NCBI GenBank assembly: GCA_905250125.1
Contig: CAJNOL010000946.1
Span: forward strand, 2,636-66,635
Origin: Rotaria sordida
Lineage: Eukaryota; Rotifera; Eurotatoria; Philodinida; Philodinidae
Length of the DNA stretch: 64,000 nucleotides
Direction of reading: 5' to 3'
The position numbers and the translations under genes are program-made. The notes below the pieces were generated by a model, which had not been told where the DNA came from, searched no databases, and saw nothing but the letters and a program-made list of their open reading frames with translations. Shown piece by piece: positions 41,635 through 54,600 of the stretch (positions within the stretch are counted from its first letter, which is position 1; each line of letters begins with the position of its first letter).

Positions 41635-44600
41635 TTATCTATCTAAACTCATTAGTAATGCTGCACCACGTTTTACCCAATGGTTATTTGGAAAATGTGG
41701 TGTTTTAAGATTAACTTCAACAACAAATGATGGATGACCAAAACCACCAGCACGATTTGGAAAATAATAAACTGGACATGAATATACATCTAAAAATAAA
41801 ATCATTATAAATTATCTTATTTTTCAAAATTCACAAACAAAAAAAAAAAATTTCTCATACCTGTTTTTCTTTCACGATCTTCTTCAGTCGCTAAAGTTTT
41901 TTTCTTGTTTTCTGTAGGTCGAAATAAAATTGTTGGCATTGATACTTCTAATTGCATAGGTTCAGCTTCAATTAAACATGCATTTTTTTTATCCCATCCT
42001 GCACCTTCTAAAAATAAACCTTTTACATAAACACCATCTTTAGGTGTTTGTAAATAATTATCTTCAACTTTCATCACTTCAAAATCCCATATTAAACGAT
42101 CAATACTAATTTTTGTTCCACGTGCTGTTGTTTGCATAACAGCTGTTAGAAAACCAGTTGGAAAACTAAAACCAGACATCCAAAAAATGGCTGGTGCATG
42201 AGCACTTTCAGCCCATTTGGCTAATTGATCAACACGTTGTACAAGATCACGTGTCCATGCTGCTAATGGTTTTAATGATGGATACATTTTTTGCCATTGT
42301 GTTGGTACACGTACATCAAGTATACATCGAAAAATTTCTTCTAAATCTGATGACATAACAACAAGACCTTTAATACCTTTTTGTAATGATATTAATGATT
42401 GTCTTATAATATCTAATAATAAATTATAACGTTCAATTTCTTGTAATAAAACAACTTTTAATGGTGAATGATCTTCAGATAAAATTTTAACTGTTGATTG
42501 ATAATCAATTTTTTCCGGTAATTGTTCTAATACACGTGTTGACATTTCCATAACTTCTTCTTCAGTTGTTTTTTTACCTTGTACAGCAACAACTTGTGGT
42601 TGTAATGATAATAATGTTTCAAATAACATTCGTGCTTCACGAATTTGTGATGCAACTTCAGCATTTGTATGTTGTCCAAATGCTTCGGGATTATCAGAAT
42701 TTGGTAAAACAGTTGCAACAGCATTTTTATATTCATTTAATGATCCATCACGTGGTATATAATAATTAGGTAATTTTGTTAATTTATAATATTGTACTTG
42801 TGGATCAATAACTTCTTCTTTAAATAAATCTTCAATATATGTATTTAATACACGCATATCACGTGTATCTGTAACATGACCACCATAATTTATTTTTGAT
42901 ATAATAAATTTCATTGCTTTCCATGGTGTCATATCTTGATCACGTAATAGATTACCCATAATTAAATTTGATGTTTCAAAATCAGAATCATTAAATGAAT
43001 AATTAATATTAAAACCAAGTTGAAGAAATTTTTTACGTTCTAATAATAATGAATGAAAAAAACAAAGACAAAATAATAAACGTTTATATTTTTCTGGACG
43101 TGTTTGACGATTTTTTTCCGCAAAATCTTGTTCATCAATTAATGCATATAAACGTTTCATATTTGCTTTAATACCTTTAGGTGGTTCTGTTGTTATTTTT
43201 ATACCAGATTGAAGTATTGATATAGGAAATTGTGGTGATGGAGATGATGATAACCATAAACGAAATAGTGGATGTACTTTTTCAATTGAAAGATTTTCAA
43301 CAATTTTTTCTAAATCAGGCATCCATGATAATGATAAATGACAATTTGCAAGAAATACCCATCGACCCTGAAACAAAACAAAAAAATAAAAATAACATAT
43401 TCGAATGTTTATCTATCTTTGAAATATAAAATGATAAATTAATCGAAATATAGATTCCATAATTAACTTACCACACGAATACCTTCAGCAATATTTTGTG
43501 TAGCTATTGGTGCTTGCCCTTGACCAAGTGATAATGGTAGAAAATTTTTTCTAAAATCCATTTTTTCTGCTAAAGCTGATAAATTAGCTGATGGATCAAC
43601 ACCAGGTGATAAAACAAATATAATTGGTGTTTTAGGTAATGAATCTTCATAAACTGAACTTAAATCAAGTATAGGTGGTTCAACAAATTTTGAACCTAAA
43701 TTATTAATTATAAATTTTGTTACACAAAATGGTACACGATCGGAACGTAAACTTCTAACAATTAACATTTTTTGTAATTCATTTACAGAATCCCATTCAC
43801 CTGGCATCGGTGTATTTTCAGGTTCACCTGATTGAAACCATTGAAACCAATCTCTTGGATATTGTTCAAATGATTCAATAATACCATGAAAATTTGCTAA
43901 TTTAGCTAATTCAGTTATATTATCCCATGATGAATCAGCTAACCATTGAGGATTTGGATTATCCATTTGTGATTCACGATCAAGAACCTAGAAAAAAAAA
44001 CAATAATTAACCATTCATTCTACGGGTTTTTTTTTCGAATAACTTTTTATAGGAGAAGACTCGAGATTAGATCATCGGAATATATCGAAAATGGATTTGT
44101 CAGCAGTTGATCAATGAGGCGAATTTTTCGAAAACAATATTCTGAAGCTATTTTTCTTTTGGCGTACGCAAGGTCAACACTCCTAACCTGTTTCGTTCGA
44201 GAGTTCTAATACTCTTCCTGATCTGTGATCATTCGAAAAAATAGTTAGACATGAGTAATTCACCATGTTGAGTCTAACGGTACGATTTGTATTTAGACTC
44301 GAAATGATCTAACATGGTGAATTACTCGTGTCTACCTGCTTTTCCAGATAAGTCTTAGAAAAAGTCTTCTAACTCCCGAACGGAACCAGCTATAGGAATG
44401 TTAGCCGTGTGTAGACCGAAAGAAAAATAGTTTTTCAAAAATCTCCACCAAGAACTTTTCTAATTGATCAATCAAATTTCGATATACTTTGATGACTTGT
44501 AATTCAAGTTTCTATGATATTCCTATCAAAATTTATTCAAAACAAAAAACCCAGTGGAAAACACTATATTTTGAAAAAATGTATAGTAGTACTTACAATA

Positions 44601-45673
44601 CCACCACGTAAGAAAAATTGATATTCATCCATATTTATTTTTCCAGCAGCTTCAAGAATTTTAACACACATTTGAAATGAAAATAATAATTTATGTGCTT
44701 CAAATAAACCACGACAAGTGTATCTTAATAGGAAAAGAAAAATTTCTATTTTTAAAGAATAGTGTTTTTTGTTTTTTAAATTTTACTTATAAACAGCATA
44801 TGTATGAAATTCATTTAATTTATTTAAACGTTCTTCAAGTTTAGTAGATTTTTGACTTTTTTTAATTGATGTATTAAATAAATCAATATATGCATCTAAA
44901 GAAAATTGATACATTGGATCAATTTTTCCTAAATCATTAAGAACAAAAAATAAAATTGATGCACGTTCAGCACATGGTCGATAATTCTAAATAAAAATTA
45001 TATAATTATTATTATTATTATTTATAATTTTTTTACTTCTCGAGCAGCATCAATATCTTTTTCTGTTGCTTCAGATGTTACTAATTGTTCTTGTACAGTT
45101 TTAGCTGTTTGTTTTGATATTTCAAGTGTTGATAATAATTCATCATTTTCTAATAATGAACCTTTTGTTTCATTTAATAATCTTAATAATTGATCTTCAA
45201 GTTCAATAAGCTTTTTTCTGCCAGCTGCAATACCACGTACTAATTTATCTTTATCAGCTTCTAATTCAGGTTTTTCTTCACGTACAACAATACCAAGTAA
45301 TTGAGATTCTAAACCTTGTTCTTTAACAGCAAAATTAATTATATTTGCTTTTGATGATATTTCAGGAGCATAATGTGGATTAGGTAATTTTGTTGTCATA
45401 TAAAATCGAAAATCTTTATTATATTCAATTTCACGATCACCTAATTTTAATATATCAACGCCACCAATACGTTTAACAGCACGTGTTAAAACAGGATCTA
45501 ATGATGGATCAAGTTCTTCTTTAACATTTTGACATAGACATGGACGACCAGAACGAATACATTCTTCAATAATACGTAAATAATCTGGTGTTTGAAGATC
45601 AATAAGACGTAAATTATTTGACATTTCCATATTTTTTATCCATTTTATAGCTTGAGCTTGTGGATCAATCATT
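41635..45673 (-). other. DNAH2: DNAH2 exons 28-33: AAA5-AAA6 and C-terminal domain
   Basis: Exons: 45037-45673, 44787-44986, 44597-44723, 43472-43987, 41861-43367, 41635-41789. Landmarks are [82 protein letters not shown] and the C-terminal cap ending in LLMSLDR plus TAA at 41635-41637. The 1507-bp penultimate exon is the longest in the gene. The intron 43988-44596 contains a family F1 foldback element. Confidence 0.95.
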
Positions 45674-48600
45674 CTAATTAAAGAAAAATTTCATTTATAA
45701 TTATACAACAATTCATTAAAACAATCGTATAAAAATGAATATCTATACAGACTAGAGATAGGATCTGTTCGGTTTTACAAAAAGAAAAACACAAACCGAT
45801 CTCTTCTCTGATACAGACAACAAATCCAAATAAGTGACGTGAAAACATGATTTGAATTTATATATGAAAATTTTTGACTTATGCATAATCGCTTAGGAGA
45901 TAACAGTAGACTTCAAACGTAGTGTCAATCCTAAAGCAGGAACATTTCTCGTTATCGATCATCATTTCATTCTCGAATTCAACGTTTCTATGAAACACGA
46001 AGAAATTTCTAAATGACTGTGTCTCTCAGAGCTGTCCATCATGGCGACAGATTTTTTTTCCAAATGAAATTTCAAAACTACATGAGTTTGCATGCAATTT
46101 CAGTGTCTATAAAAGTAACATTCTGAGACTCGATGAATCTCATAGATTAATAATAACAGTGAAATTACAAACAATTTTTTCTGAATATCATCACGATAAC
46201 AGCGGATTTTTAGCTGCAATAATCGACATCCATATCAATGATATTCATTATTTAATTCTTATGTTTTTGTTATAAAAAATTGTAACTACTGTATAAATAC
46301 AAAAGGATACATATGTATTCAAATTTTCAATTTTAAAAGCTAATATATCGAATTCAAAGAGATGCCTAACAATGATAAATCTTTTCCTATAAATGAAATC
46401 ACTAAAATATTTAATTAATTAACTCCTTGATGACCAGATACGTATAAGTCCAGTTTCGAATCAACTCCTAATTAATTTGCATACGATACTATTATAATTT
46501 GCAATAGCACACAGACCATCAATTTGTTACAATGCCATCCGTATTATGGGGATGTAGCTGAAGAGAAGACCTACATACATCATCAAGATTATCATACTCG
46601 AAAATATTTTTCAACATTGATATGAACAAATATCTTATCCGATTAGAATTTCGAAAATTTTCATGATTTTTTCAAGTAATCCTATTCTTAAGAGTTTAAG
46701 AAATTTTACATGAAACTAAACTTACAATGGCCAACGTGTTCCACGTGTAACAATAACACCATTTTCTGTAGAAAATGTATCAGATGGTAAACCTTGAATA
46801 TTCCAATCTCGTACTTGTGTTGGTATTGATAGAAAATTTGCAAAATTAAATGATGGATTACATGGTATAGATAATTTTTTAATTTCTTTAAACCAAATTT
46901 CATTCATCATATGATCACGATATTGTGAAAGAAATGGACCCATATATGAAAGAAAAGCCGCAGCTAATAAACAATCACCAGTAACATAACTTATTTGTTG
47001 TTCAAGATCAGCAACAGTTGCTTCCCAACGTACTTTTTCACTTGCTAAACCATTTATAAGACGTGAAGCTTTTTCAAGCATCATCTGCATATGTTCACAA
47101 TCACGACGTAATTGTTCTTTTTCAGCCATTTGTTTTTCATAATTAGCACGTAATTCATCAAGACGTTTTTGTGCTTCTTGAATTTGTCTTTCAGCATCTG
47201 CTATTTGTGCACGTTTTTCATTTAATTCAGCCATAGCTGCTTCATATCGATCTCGTTTTGGTTTAACTGTTTTAAATATTTTTGAATAATCTTCCATAGC
47301 ACGTACCCATGCAAATAGACCAGAAGCAGCAACTGATACTCGTACTATTTTATTTTATATAAAATAAGAAAACAAAAAAAATCAATCAATAATTATAACT
47401 TACAAAGTTCTTGTGGTGATAATAATGGATCAGATGTATATTTTCCTATTTTCATAATTGTTTTATCTGGAATATTATCTTTATCAAAATCAATTAATTG
47501 ATTAATAAATGTTGTATCACCTAAAAACGAAAAATTTTTCATTTTGAATATGTATTCGATTGATAGAATACGAAAGAAGGAATGATTTCTTGATCAATAT
47601 CGATTATCGTAAAAACAAATCTAGTTCTTTAGTGACAATGTATAGATAAGATTTCGTTTATTGTAATATCTAATCTAGTGCTCTACACTAATGTTAAGTT
47701 GAAACTATTCAAAGATACAGACGAAATCTCTATTTCGCTTTGCATGGACTTTTTTCACAAAAAATTTTCATTCTAACTGTGTCTAACCATTTGTAACCGA
47801 AAAAATAAGTGAAACTTTTACACTATAGATTATAATCAAATATTTACATACCCAATTGTCGTTTAGCTTCTGCCCATGTTGGTTCTGAATTTCTAAGTAT
47901 CATAACAGCTTCTAATGCTTTTTCAACAGGTACTGGTGGTCGTCCATAGCTTTTAACTTCTGTAATTGAACTTTTAGTTAATGATTGTAAAGCTGTATTA
48001 GCTGCTTCAAGTGCTGGCATAGCAGCTGCTAAATCTTCTTGAGCAGCTTGAGCTATAGTTGATGCTTTTTCTTCATCAATTTTAACACGTTCTTTTAATT
48101 TTTCAACTGTTGCTTTACTTTGTTCAACTTCACGTTGTTCATTAACAAGACCACCTAATGATTCTTCACATTTTTTTTGTGCTTCATTAGCTAAAGCACG
48201 TTTTTTTTCAAGTTCAACTGACATTTCTGTAACTTGTATTTTGGCTTCTTCAATTTTACCTAAACCATTTGTTAATTTATCACGTGCATCACATAATTCT
48301 TTACGTTTTTCATATAAAAGTCTAATAAATAAAAATCAAATAGAAATAAACATAATTTTTTTCTTTTTCTTTTTTTATCTTACTTTCGATAACCAGTTGT
48401 TAATTCAAGAAAATTACTTGGTGTTACATAATTTCGTCGACGCATTTCATCCCACATTTGTATTGAACATTGATAAACAGAACTATGTACTGTAGCAAAT
48501 ATTTGAGCAATCGATAGACGAAACTATTTATATAAGAAAAAAAAAAAAATCTTCATTAAAAACCAAAAAAAATCATCTTCATCCATAAGACAAAAAATTC

Positions 48601-51600
48601 ACACACAAAAATGAAAAATGATTTCATGCATAATGGACAAACGAAAAAAAAAAAGGACGATGATAAAGTGAATATGTGAAAAGAAAAAAAACAACAACAG
48701 TAACCATTTGTCTTACCGTTGCAAACTGTAAAGTTTTTATTTAGATAGATTAGACGAAATAAATTTTTTTTTTTTGTTTTTTTTGTTTGAAAATTATTTA
48801 CCTTCTCATCACCAGCTAATTCAATTTGAGAAAGATAACGTTCACCAACTTCAAGTAAAGCATCTTGTGGCCAATCAGCAAATAAATCAATTGTTGTACA
48901 ATTAACTAATGATGGATACATACGAATACGATTTCTATCAAAAAAATAAAAATAAAAATAAAGAAGATTAAATAATAACATTTGATTAGATTAAAAAAAA
49001 AAAAGTCCTACCGAAAAACTTCTCCAACTGGACTCATACAAACAACCATATGTAAATTTGCTTTAACACGATCAAGTAAAAATGCATAAACTTCTTGATT
49101 ATTATCTTCATCAACTCCTTCTTTTTTTAATTCTGTTGCCATTGATGTTTTTATTTCTTCAAGTTCATCTGGTCGAAATAAATTTGGTACGTCACCTGAA
49201 CTTAAAATATTATTAATATCTTCAAAAAATGTTTCTTCAACAGCTTGTGTATCAACAAATATAAATGTTGTTTCACGATTTGATACACTTGCTAGTTTAT
49301 ATAAACGTTTTAAATCTTCACGAAATTCATTTCGACGATAATTTTTTGCTATTTCAATTTTAAATACACCATAATTACATATAAATGATGATAATTTAGC
49401 TAATGATTGTCTTCCAGATCCACCAATACCAATTAATAACATATTACCTCGTGGTTGTCGAATAACACGTACAATACGTGTTATATGTAATATAGCATCA
49501 CGAAATAGAACTAAATCCATTGGTACAGTACCTGGTGTTTCATTATAATCTTTAAGAACTTTTTCCATATGAATTTTTAATTTATCAAAATCAATTAAAT
49601 CTTCATAGATTTCATCTTGATTAACAAAATCACCAAATGTTGGTGGAATACGATTTTGACATATAGAATGAAATGTTACATCCATATGAGTACCTAATTT
49701 TTCACTTAAAATTGCACTAAATTGTTCACGATCTTTATCATCATTAAGTCGATCAGCAAAAACTCTTAAATAAAAAGGAAATAAATCAATACAAATAAAT
49801 TCATGAAGGAAATTCTTACCGAAAACATTCATGAATCCATAAACGAATCATTGTTTGTTTTGATGTAATTAATTTTCTATCAGCACGTAATAAACCTTGA
49901 AAAATTTTTGATATATCACGTAAATTAAATAAATAATAAATTTTTGTTGGTGTTGGTAAAAATTTTTGTACAATAGTTTCATACATTTCAATTGTTGCTG
50001 ATGTTAATGCATCTGGTAATGATTTAAAATCATCATCAAAATCTGCTAAACGTTGAGAAATCATTGAACCAAATATTCGCCGAATTTCTGTTGCCTACAA
50101 AAAAAAACAATCAGTTTTTAATTAAATCTTTTAATTAAGACCTTACAGATGGAAATGTCATATTAATTAAATTAAATCGACTTTGTAATCGTGGACTAAT
50201 TACTGTTCGACCACCACCTGGTGGACCCATACCAGCTAATAACAACATATCCTAAAAAAAAGATTATATAGAAAATTCAAAATATTTTTTTTCACATATA
50301 TATATATATACTTTTATATATTTAACTGTTTGATTTTTTCTATCATACCAAAATCCAAAATCAAGCCATAATCTTAATAATTCTAATGGCGGTTGTGAAC
50401 CATATTCATCTTTAGCTGGCATATTAAAATCATCCATAAAATTTAATAATTTCTTTCCACCAATAGGTACATAAACACCTTTAACACGTTTTTCAACACG
50501 TGCTTCAATAATTTCTTGTACAATATTTGATGATGTTTGTGCACTCATATTTATAATTAATGTTGAATATTCTCTTGCATCTAATTCTGACATAACAGCA
50601 TGTGCAACAGATGTTTTACCTGTACCAACAGGACCACATAATAAACATGGATGACCTTGTTTAATAAGTGATGAAACAATATATTTATAACGTACTGTAT
50701 CAACAGTCGGTACAATTATTTTATAAAATGGTATTTCAGAATTTAATTTCCAACCACTACGTAATTTATCTTCCCATGATAACCATGCACGTTGTTTAGG
50801 ATCAACATAATATTCATAAATACTATCTTTATTTGGTATTGTACCTTCTAATTCACGTATAAATGTATCAATTTTTTTACGACTATCTTCATCAACTGAT
50901 GCACAAACAGACCATATTGTTGAAAATAAAAACCATAATTCAGTTAAACGTGAAAAATTATCTTCATCAGATGGATCAACACCATTTTCTTTTGTTGCTA
51001 ATGAATCAAATAAATATGAAAATGAACGTACACCATTTAATTCAGCTATTGGTATTAATTCTTTACAATTTTGTTGTTTAAATTGTATAATAGGTTTTAA
51101 ATATTTATTTGTTAAATATGTTAATGGTTCATGATATTCTTTAGATTTTCGATTTATCCAACAAGTTATATATGGACGCCAAGAAAGATTATCATAATCA
51201 CAAAAGACAATACCACAACCTATGGAAAGAAGAAAATAAAAACGTAGGAAGAAAATAAATAATTTAATTTGTTTATCTAAGATTGTATCAATAACTTTTG
51301 AGATTTCATTGAGAATTTTGTTCATAGAGTCGTTTTATATTATTTGTATTCTGATACTAACACATCTGAGACATTTGTCAAGCAATTTTAACGATGATTG
51401 CATAATAATCAAATGATTATTGGTTATAAATTTTTGGAGTCTATGACTCTTTGAGTCAACTCTGGAACTAACTCAGCAGATGCTAATTGATGAAGAATTG
51501 TCGGAAGCTTTCTACTAGCAAAATATTTGTCAAGTATAGCAACCAAAATGATAAATAAGCTTTGATTCTCTTCTACTAGAACCAATTAATGGAGATTTTA

Positions 51601-54600
51601 AGTAAGGAAAAAAGTAGTTCTTCAATTAACAAAGTAATAAAGTTCAAATCTATAGAAATTTTCCGTTTTTTATTTTCATGATTTTTTCGATTATCTGACA
51701 TTTTAAAATGCAAATTTTTAGAATTTTCGTAATTATTCAATCAATAGTTTATATCAACGATTTATACATACGTGAGACTGTAGCAGGTGATGCAACAGCC
51801 ATATCACCAGTTTCAAAAAGAAGTGTAACTTGTTCTGGCATAGCAATACGTTCACCATTAGTTAATGTCAAAATTTTATTATCATCCATAACGGAATTCA
51901 TTGATTCAATCCAAACAGCATCAATCTATTTCAAAAATTTTAATTTATTCAAAAAAAGAAAGAAAATTATCTTACAGGACAATCGAATAAAACCCATTTT
52001 TGATCAGGTTTATCATCTAAAAAAAAAGAAACATAAAATTTAGAAAAAAAAAAAAACGAAAATTATTTTTTCTTTTATTTTACCTGCACAAGCCGTTCGC
52101 ATTATATTCGAAAGTATACCATCATTCCATTCACCAGTTGATAAATCTGATGCACCATAAAGTTCATTAATTGATATTGATTTAGCATTAATTGGATATT
52201 CTTGTACACGTTGAAATAATGCATCTGATGAATCTTGTGTTGCTATTCTTGTCATTGAACGTTTTAATGTTTGCCATATAGATGTTTTACCTGATTGTGT
52301 ACAACCAACAAGTACAACAGAATGTCGAGAATTTTTTGTTTCAAATAATTGTATAACTTTTGTTACTGTATGATTTGTACTTTGTAAATGTTGTGCAGCA
52401 AGTTCAATTTCAATAGCAGCTTTAAATTTTGAATAATCAATTATTGGTGTATCAATATCAGGAAATAAATCTGATACAATTCCATTAAATAATGGTAAAT
52501 CTGGTTCAGTCATTTTAGCTACATTCATATCTTTCATAGCTAATATAACAACTTGATCATCTTTTAAATGTGGTGAATCACGTTTTTTACGGCCAGCATA
52601 ACGAAGAACAGCAGCCATTGAACGAAGACCAAAATCATAAAAATCTAAATAAGATAATAACTTAAGAATCTTGTCGAATTAAGTGATCTATTTCGAATTA
52701 AAAAAATCAAATATACCATATAGCAGAGGCAGTTGAGGCGCGTCGAAGAGTATATATTATTGTCGTTCTTGGTATTAGTCGAAAGTGTTTGTAAGCAAAT
52801 TTTTCTTATATATAGTTTTGTAGTGCTTTTCATGGACTACAAGCTTATATACTTAACATTTTCGATCATCCTATATTTGACAGGCAAAAATATAATGTTT
52901 CAATAATTCACCGGCGTTTTTCACTAATGATGTGTTCAATAGTATTGACCATAGAAGACGTCAAACTTTCTTAGAAATTGCCCACGATGTAGCACTGTAG
53001 AAAAACACTATTGGGAAATTCTTCAAGACGATTGTGTGATGTCCAAGATGGCCTTACTTTCAGGATTCTTAACCAGTTTTCTTTTAATACATTTTTGTCT
53101 ATCAAAAGGTGTTTTTGATGCGAGATAAACATGATATGTGAAATCAGCATAACAAATTGCATATTTTGTTCTGGCAAAATTCAATCCATGCGGAATCACA
53201 AGATAAAATTTACGAAAAAACATTTAATTAAAATATAAGCTATTCAATAGAATTTGTTATACTGATTCCGAATATCATATTTATTTCGCATCAAAATCAA
53301 GTTTTGTTAATCAAAAATGTATTAAAAGAAATCTGGTTAAGAATTCTGAAGGCGGCAAGGCCATTTTGAGTATTACACAATCGTCTGAGAGAATTTTCCA
53401 ATAGTGTTTTTCTGTAATGCTAAAATGCGGTAAATCATAAAAAAATCGAATTTTTTGCTATCAAACACAGGATGATTGAAGATATTAAGTATATGAGGTT
53501 GTAGTCCATAAAAAGCACTACAAAACTGTATATAAGAAACATTCCTTACTGAACACTTTCGACAGATACCAAGGACCACAATAATCATGCTTTGGGTACA
53601 TAGTAGTCGTCTATCAGTAAATTGACTCTAATTCATTCAAAGTCTTATGAAAATAAGATTTATTATATATTAGTCAACATGATATATTTGATTTCCCAAT
53701 TTGAAATAGTTCTCATCTAACCCGATAGAGTTATTATTAATGAAGAAAAATATTGATTTTTTTTTTCTTTGCAAACCTTGTTTTGATAATTGTTGTGCAC
53801 ATAATTGATAAAGTGTATAAACTTTTGTAGCAAGTAAACGTGTATCTGAGAAACCTTCACCAAAAAGAATAATTTCAGCAATATAATTACTATCTGGTAC
53901 AACCATAGATATTGGACGAAACATTGATTTTAAATTATCAGGTAATTCAGTACGACCGGCATAACCTAAAGAACAAAAAAAAAATAGAAATGAATTAAAC
54001 AAAAACAAATTCATTTAATAAACCTGGATTCATAGTAATAAATAAACCACATGACCAAACAAGATCAATATCTTGTCCTTGAAATGTAAATTTTTTACTT
54101 AAATAACGTTTATCAATTGTTGCAAATGCATCTTCTTCAGACATATTTGTTTTAGCACGTATAGCACTTTCAATATCACTTTTAAGTGTTGTCATTGCAT
54201 TTAATATTGATGTTATTTGTTGAGCAACAACAGAAAGTACTTCAATATTAATTCTAAAATTAAATTTATCAAAATAATAATAAAATAGAAAGAAAGGAAA
54301 AAAAAACACAATTTTAATTACCGATTAAATTCATCAAAACAACCCCAAGCACCTGTTTGACAATAACCACAAAACATACGACCCATTGATTTATAATCAA
54401 TTGCATCAGAACAATTTGTAACAATAACATAAAATGCCATAGCTTTACCTAAATCTTTAACTGTTTCAGTTTTACCAGTACCTAAGAGAATAAATTTTAT
54501 GTTATTGTATATTTCCATAAAAAAAAAATTCAATATTTACCAGCAGGTCCTTTTGGTGATCCACCTCGACATAACGATAAAGCAATAGTTAAAGTCATAT

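Noticed and set aside
42527-42769. Frames on both strands inside the long DNAH2 exon
   Set aside because: Shadows of the dynein coding frame in exon 41861-43367.
36470-44552. Grouping the 36.5-kb foldback with family F1 at 38.0 and 44.0 kb
   Set aside because: Arm sequences do not match; only the palindromic architecture is shared.
53023-53588. Minus-strand frames in a DNAH2 intron
   Set aside because: They belong to the arms of a foldback element, are not conserved between arms, and do not continue the dynein frame.
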